The notes beneath the pieces are model-generated. The model was not told the DNA's origin and did no database searches. It saw nothing but the letters and a program-made list of their open reading frames with translations. A DNA stretch of 16,474 nt from Clostridia bacterium (GTDB lineage: Bacteria > Bacillota_A > Clostridia > Oscillospirales > CAG-272): contig JAFTKI010000052.1 in the NCBI GenBank assembly GCA_017453335.1, positions 1 through 16,474 of the forward strand. The letters are read 5' to 3'. The translations under genes were made by a program, and so were the position numbers. Shown here piece by piece: positions 12,412 through 16,474 of the stretch. The stretch's first letter is position 1. Each line of letters begins with the position of its first letter.

Positions 12412-12440
12412 ATCATATCACGAAGTATTGTAGATGTCAA
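12412..12440 (-). promoter_or_regulatory. Promoter of padR-DUF1700-DUF4097
   Basis: On the minus strand TTGACA (12435-12440), 17 bp, TATGAT (12412-12417). ACATC next to the -35 and GATGT at the -10 are an inverted repeat spanning the promoter, a plausible PadR operator for autorepression, though the arms are short. Confidence 0.75.
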
Positions 12441-12563
12441 GAGGATTTTGGAAAAAAGTTAAAAAATGTTTCATCTTGATCGGTTTATTCATTCAATAAA
12501 TCAAACAAGCCAAAGTTACCAAAAAAGAATTGCGTGGGGAGGACGATTTCCCGAAAAGTGACA

Positions 12564-12592
12564 TTGACTTTTTTTGGCAGATATGGTATAAT
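12564..12592 (+). promoter_or_regulatory. Promoter of the ABC exporter operon
   Basis: TTGACT (12564-12569), 17 bp, TATAAT (12587-12592). About 120 bases separate it from the divergent padR promoter; that gap holds AT-rich sequence and no further feature that I can support. The exporter start codon has only a distant GAAAGGA (12614-12620). Confidence 0.8.
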
Positions 12593-12633
12593 AATAAAGT
12601 TAAGAAATTCTATGAAAGGACGAACCGAACTTT

Positions 12634-14376
12634 ATGTTAAAACGATTGGTAAAATGCGTAAGAGAATATAAGCCGATGGTGATTCTTACGCTGATTTTCA
12701 TCGTTGCGGAAGCGATCATCGAAACGACGATCCCGTTTATCACTGCCGCTTTGATCAACGACATCAGTGCGGGAAAAGGCGTTGATGCGATCTGGCCCAA
12801 GGGTGTTTTGCTGGTGGTGATGGCAATTGTTTCGTTGGTGTGCGGCGGCGTGGCGGCGTTCACCTGCTCCAAGGCTTCCTCCGGCTTTGCGAAAAATCTT
12901 CGACACGATATTTTTGCAAAGGTTCAGGATTTTGACTTTTCGAACATTGACAAATTTTCTTCCTCCTCGCTGGTCACCCGTATGACCACCGACGTTGCAA
13001 ACGTGCAGATGTCCTTTATGATGATCATCCGCACGGCGATCCGTTGCCCCTTGCTGCTGATCTTCTCGGTGATCATGGCTTACGTGATGGGCGGCGCTCT
13101 GGCAACCGCGTTTGTGGTCGTGATTCCCGTGCTTGGTCTCGGACTTTTCTTCATCGGTAAAAAGGCAATGCCCGCATTCCGCGCGGTGTTCAAGAAATAC
13201 GACCGTTTGAACGAATCAATCGAGGAAAACGTGCGCGGTATGCGCGTGGTCAAGGGATTCTCACGCGAGGATTACGAGAAAAAGAAGTTTGGAGACAGCG
13301 CCGAGAACATCCGCATGGACTTCACACGCGCCGAGCGCATCGTGGCGTGGAATACGCCCTTGATGCAGATCTGTATGTACTTCAATATGGTCTTTATCTT
13401 GATTGTCGGCTCCAAGCTGGCGATCCTCCCGGGCAACGGTATCGACGTGGGACATATTTCTGCAATGCTCAACTACGGTATGCAGATCCTGATGTCGCTG
13501 ATGATGCTTTCCATGATCTATGTGATCATCACGATGTCCACCGAATCGGCAAAGCGTATCATGGAGGTGCTGAACGAGGAGCCGGGACTGACCAGCCCCG
13601 AGAATGCACTCACCGAGGTTAAGGACGGCTCTGTCACGTTTGAGCGCGTCAGCTTCAAATATTCCGAAAAGGCAAAGAAATTTGCGCTGGCAGACGTTGA
13701 TTTCAAGATCGAATCGGGCATGACTGTCGGCATCATCGGCGGAACGGGCTCCAGTAAGACCTCGCTCGTTCAGTTGATCCCGAGACTCTACGATGCAACC
13801 GAAGGACGTGTGCTGGTTGGAGGCGAGGACGTGCGCCGATACGATATCAAGGTGCTTCGTGACTCGGTTGCAATGGTGCTTCAGAAGAACCTTTTGTTCT
13901 CGGGTACCATTCGTGAGAACCTGCAGTGGGGTAACCCGAATGCAACCGATGAGGAGATCCGTGAGGCTTGCCGATTGGCGCAGGCAGACGACTTCGTGAT
14001 GTCGTTCCCCGATGGCTACGATACCAAGATCGAGCAGGGCGGTACCAATGTGTCGGGCGGACAAAAACAGCGTCTTTGCATAGCGCGTGCCCTCTTGAAA
14101 AAGCCTAAGATCCTGATTCTGGATGACTCGACCAGTGCGGTTGATACCAAGACCGATGCCATGATCCGCGCGGGATTCAAGTCTTTCATTCCCGAAACCA
14201 CAAAGATCATCATCGCACAGCGTATCGCGTCGGTAGAGGAAGCCGATCTGATCCTTGTAATGGATCAGGGGCAGATCGTATCGGCAGGAAAGCATAAGGA
14301 GCTTTTGCGCGAAAGCGAGATCTACCGTGAGGTTTACGAGCAACAAACGAACGGAGGTGGCAATGATGAAGCATAA
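12634..14376 (+). CDS. ABC exporter half-transporter, subunit with degenerate ATP site
   Basis: The 580-residue protein has an N-terminal type IV ABC exporter membrane domain of six helices (about 15-305) and a C-terminal ATPase domain (about 330-575). The ATPase shows Walker A GGTGSSKT (369-376), Q-loop VLQKN (415-419), signature VSGGQ (473-477) and Walker B ILILDD (493-498). The catalytic Glu after Walker B is Asp498 and the switch His is Gln529 (AQRI). Paired loss of these two residues is the known signature of the degenerate-site subunit of heterodimeric exporters such as TM287/288, BmrCD and LmrCD. The partner gene overlaps its end. The family exports drugs, peptides or lipids; substrate unknown. 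Its divergent neighbour is padR, a regulator type often tied to drug exporters. Confidence 0.92.
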   Translation: MLKRLVKCVREYKPMVILTLIFIVAEAIIETTIPFITAALINDISAGKGVDAIWPKGVLLVVMAIVSLVCGGVAAFTCSKASSGFAKNLRHDIFAKVQDFDFSNIDKFSSSSLVTRMTTDVANVQMSFMMIIRTAIRCPLLLIFSVIMAYVMGGALATAFVVVIPVLGLGLFFIGKKAMPAFRAVFKKYDRLNESIEENVRGMRVVKGFSREDYEKKKFGDSAENIRMDFTRAERIVAWNTPLMQICMYFNMVFILIVGSKLAILPGNGIDVGHISAMLNYGMQILMSLMMLSMIYVIITMSTESAKRIMEVLNEEPGLTSPENALTEVKDGSVTFERVSFKYSEKAKKFALADVDFKIESGMTVGIIGGTGSSKTSLVQLIPRLYDATEGRVLVGGEDVRRYDIKVLRDSVAMVLQKNLLFSGTIRENLQWGNPNATDEEIREACRLAQADDFVMSFPDGYDTKIEQGGTNVSGGQKQRLCIARALLKKPKILILDDSTSAVDTKTDAMIRAGFKSFIPETTKIIIAQRIASVEEADLILVMDQGQIVSAGKHKELLRESEIYREVYEQQTNGGGNDEA

Positions 14377-16285
14377 TGCTAAGCAAATGCCAAAACGGCC
14401 TCCGATGAAAAAAGGTGTGCTGAAGCGGCTGATCAAGATGCTGTTCCGCTGCTATCCCGTTCTGGTGCCGCTGACAATTCTTTGCACGATCTTTAACGCG
14501 GTGGCATCGGCGATCCCCGCACTTTTCCTTGGGCAGGTTACCAAGCTGATCGAGCTTTGGCAGGCATCGGGAGATTGGGCAGGCGCACAGGCAGAGATCA
14601 TGCCCAAGATCTATCTCCTGATTGCAATGTACGCACTTTCGCTGGTTGCCATCGTGATGGATACGCAGCTCATGGCGTATATCACACAAAGCTTTTTGTG
14701 TAAGATGCGCCGTACGATGTTTGATCGGATGCAGAATCTTCCCATCAGCTATTTCGATACCCATAAGCACGGCGATATCATGAGCTACTATACCAACGAT
14801 ATCGATACACTCCGTCAGCTTGTGGCACAGTCGCTGCCTACGCTGATCCGTGCATCGGTGATCGTGTGTACGGTTCTTGCCCTGATGCTGTACTACAGCA
14901 TTTGGCTGACGCTGATCGTCCTGTTCGGTGTGATATTCATGCTGTTCGTTTCCAAAAAGTTCGGAGGCGGCTCGGCAAAATACTTTATCGGAATGCAAAA
15001 GCAGATCGCAGGCATGGAGGGCTACGTTCAGGAGAGCATGAACGGCATGAAGGTGGTCAAGGTGTTCTGTCATGAAGAATCCTGTCAGAAGGACTTTGAC
15101 GCTTTGAATGACGAGCTGTACAACGTCAGCTACCGCGCACACGCCTTTGCGAATATGCTGGGCCCGATCATTATGAATATCGGTAACATTCTGTACGTGA
15201 TCATGGCACTGGTTGGCGGCTTGATGGTTGCAACGGGCGTTCCCAATCTGAGCCTTAGCGGAATGGCACTTGACGTCAGCGTGATCGTTCCGTTCCTCTC
15301 AATGACCAAGCAATTCACGGGTAACATCAACCAGGTATCCCAGCAGATCAACTCGATCGTTATGGGTATGGCAGGTGCCTCCCGTATCTTCGAGCTGCTT
15401 GACGAGATCCCCGAGGCAGACGACGGCTACGTGACGCTGGTGAATGCCGAGATCGCCGAGGACGGAACCGTGACCGAGGTTGCGCACCACACCGGAAACT
15501 GGGCGTGGAAGCATCCGCACGCGGCAGAGGGGACCGTTACCTACACGCCCCTGCAGGGTGATGTTCGTATGACCGAGGTCGATTTTGGATATGTGGAAGG
15601 AAAGACCGTTCTGCACGATGTAACGCTGTACGCAACGCCGGGACAAAAGGTGGCGTTCGTTGGTGCTACGGGTGCGGGAAAGACTACCATCACCAATTTG
15701 ATCAACCGCTTTTACGATATTGCCGACGGTAAGATCCGTTATGACAGTATCAATATCAATAAGATCAAAAAATCCGATCTGAGACGCTCTCTCGGAATCG
15801 TGTTGCAGGAGACCAACCTGTTTACGGGAACGGTTATGGAAAATATCCGTTACGGAAACCTGGACGCAACCGATGAAGAATGTATCCGTGCCGCAAAGCT
15901 GGCGGGAGCCGATGACTTCATCACGCGTTTGCCGAACGGCTACGATACCGAGCTGACCAACAACGGAGCAAACCTTTCGCAAGGTCAGCGCCAGCTTTTG
16001 GCGATTGCCCGCGCGGCGGTTGCCGATCCTCCCGTTATGATCATGGACGAGGCAACCTCCTCGATCGACACCCGTACCGAAGCGATCGTGCAAAGAGGTA
16101 TGGATGCTCTGATGAAGGGAAGAACCGTCTTCGTGATTGCACACCGCTTGTCAACGGTTCGCAATTCCGACGTGATCATGGTGCTTGAAAAGGGACGCAT
16201 CATCGAGCGCGGAACACACGAGCAGCTCATCGCACAGCGCGGTCAGTATTATCAGCTCTATACGGGAGCATTTGAATTGGAATAA
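14363..16285 (+). CDS. ABC exporter half-transporter, subunit with catalytically complete ATP site
   Basis: The 640-residue partner has six membrane helices (about 32-335) and an ATPase with all canonical residues: Walker A GATGAGKTT (434-442), Q-loop LQETN (481-485), signature LSQGQ (538-542), Walker B MIMDE (559-563) with Glu563, and switch His594 (IAHR). Together with the preceding subunit it forms a heterodimer with one active and one impaired site. Between membrane and ATPase domains lies an extra segment (about 352-398, EADDGYVTLV ... HHTGNWAWKHPHAAEGT) absent from the partner; it is rich in Asp/Glu, then Trp and His, and I recall comparable linkers in other clostridial exporters. Start: GGAGG (14353-14357) is 5 bases from ATG 14363 and 8 from ATG 14366, so 14366 is equally possible. 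The overlap with the first gene is 11-14 bases, implying translational coupling. Confidence 0.92.
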   Translation: MMKHNAKQMPKRPPMKKGVLKRLIKMLFRCYPVLVPLTILCTIFNAVASAIPALFLGQVTKLIELWQASGDWAGAQAEIMPKIYLLIAMYALSLVAIVMDTQLMAYITQSFLCKMRRTMFDRMQNLPISYFDTHKHGDIMSYYTNDIDTLRQLVAQSLPTLIRASVIVCTVLALMLYYSIWLTLIVLFGVIFMLFVSKKFGGGSAKYFIGMQKQIAGMEGYVQESMNGMKVVKVFCHEESCQKDFDALNDELYNVSYRAHAFANMLGPIIMNIGNILYVIMALVGGLMVATGVPNLSLSGMALDVSVIVPFLSMTKQFTGNINQVSQQINSIVMGMAGASRIFELLDEIPEADDGYVTLVNAEIAEDGTVTEVAHHTGNWAWKHPHAAEGTVTYTPLQGDVRMTEVDFGYVEGKTVLHDVTLYATPGQKVAFVGATGAGKTTITNLINRFYDIADGKIRYDSININKIKKSDLRRSLGIVLQETNLFTGTVMENIRYGNLDATDEECIRAAKLAGADDFITRLPNGYDTELTNNGANLSQGQRQLLAIARAAVADPPVMIMDEATSSIDTRTEAIVQRGMDALMKGRTVFVIAHRLSTVRNSDVIMVLEKGRIIERGTHEQLIAQRGQYYQLYTGAFELE

Positions 16286-16300
16286 CGATAAATCCATAAG

Positions 16301-16335
16301 CCCCGCCTGCCGATTTCGGCAGACGGGGAATTTTT
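16301..16335 (+). terminator. Terminator of the ABC exporter operon
   Basis: CCCCG (16301-16305) with CGGGG (16324-16328) and CTGCCG with CGGCAG inside it make a near-perfect 12-position stem with one C-A mismatch, followed by AATTTTT. It lies 15 bases past the stop codon. Confidence 0.88.
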
Positions 16336-16345
16336 GTATCACGAA

Positions 16346-16365
16346 AACCCCGCCGTGGCGGGGTT
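16346..16365. repeat. GC-rich palindrome after the terminator
   Basis: AACCCCGCC and GGCGGGGTT are perfectly complementary around two bases (effective stem CCCCGC-CGTG-GCGGGG), with A runs on both sides. It could be a second stop, mainly for leftward transcripts (TTTT follows on the minus strand). Confidence 0.6.
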
Positions 16366-16428
16366 CAAAATAGGCTATGCCGATGGGCAGAAGAAAAAGC
16401 AAAAGTCAGCGCAGAATATTTTTGTGGG

Positions 16429-16474
16429 AAAGGCTCCCTTGTGTAAAGGGAGCTGTCAGCGAAGCTGACTGAGG
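16429..16474 (+). repeat. Third copy of the DUF559-associated terminal repeat, cut by the window end
   Basis: These 46 bases are identical to 5692-5737, the left end of the DUF559 unit, in the same orientation: CTCCCTT-GTGT-AAGGGAG and GTCAGC-GAA-GCTGAC hairpins, then TGAGG at the window edge. Whether this is a solo repeat or the start of another unit lies outside the window. Confidence 0.9.

Noticed and set aside
14119..14223. Sequencing error or inactivating mutation in the first exporter subunit (Asp for Glu, Gln for His)
   Set aside because: Both changes occur together as in known degenerate-site subunits of heterodimeric exporters, and the partner has the complete site.
13261..14436. 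Leftward open frame of 391 codons in the first ABC gene
   Set aside because: It is antisense to the ATPase domain with full Walker motifs; the frame is open because of codon bias, and the translation is rich in His/Arg/Asp without family resemblance.
14210..15142. Leftward open frame of 310 codons spanning the junction of the two ABC genes
   Set aside because: Antisense shadow of two clearly coding genes with no ribosome site and no domain.

Overview
The window looks like a chromosomal stretch from an anaerobic, probably gut-associated member of the Clostridia (Bacillota). This rests on near-consensus sigma-A promoters (TTGACA-17-TATAAT), strong GGAGG ribosome binding sites, an rpsF-ssb-rpsR operon, clostridial-type PadR/DUF1700/DUF4097 and heterodimeric ABC exporter genes, and a short repeat of a kind I associate with gut Firmicutes genomes. 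The assignment is inference from gene style; no rRNA or tRNA lies here.

Region 1 (1-255) has no gene. Its first ~150 bases form a dense series of hairpins that resembles the conserved core of HEARO/omega RNAs (the guide-RNA scaffolds of IscB-type nucleases), but no IscB gene follows. It abuts the promoter and palindromic operator of a MarR-family regulator.

Region 2 (256-5525) is a rightward metabolic cluster: MarR regulator, a two-part flavoenzyme (Old Yellow Enzyme-type reductase with Fe-S motif and NAD(P)/FAD domain), the two subunits of an aconitase X-type dehydratase, and a TIM-barrel sugar phosphate isomerase/epimerase-like protein. A dehydratase making an unsaturated acid next to an ene-reductase suggests a dehydration-reduction catabolic route with an unknown substrate. 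A hairpin array, a 22-bp tandem duplication at a stop codon and a promoter inside a 52-bp inverted repeat lie between the genes.

Region 3 (5526-6660) is an accessory island: terminators, a DUF559 endonuclease-like gene enclosed by ~55-bp inverted repeats (a third copy reaches the right edge of the window), and a small DUF7336-like gene, with related terminator-like elements at both ends.

Region 4 (6672-7946) is the leftward core operon rpsF-ssb-rpsR with a structured leader. Region 5 (7985-10509) is a rightward operon of an exported ComEC-type metallo-beta-lactamase protein, a FabG-like short-chain dehydrogenase and a membrane-anchored VanY-type carboxypeptidase, closed by a bidirectional terminator. 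Region 6 (10512-12440) is a leftward, translationally coupled PadR-DUF1700-DUF4097 operon, a likely envelope-stress module. Region 7 (12564-16335) is a divergent operon for a heterodimeric ABC exporter with one degenerate and one canonical ATP site, followed by hairpins and the start of another copy of the DUF559-associated repeat.
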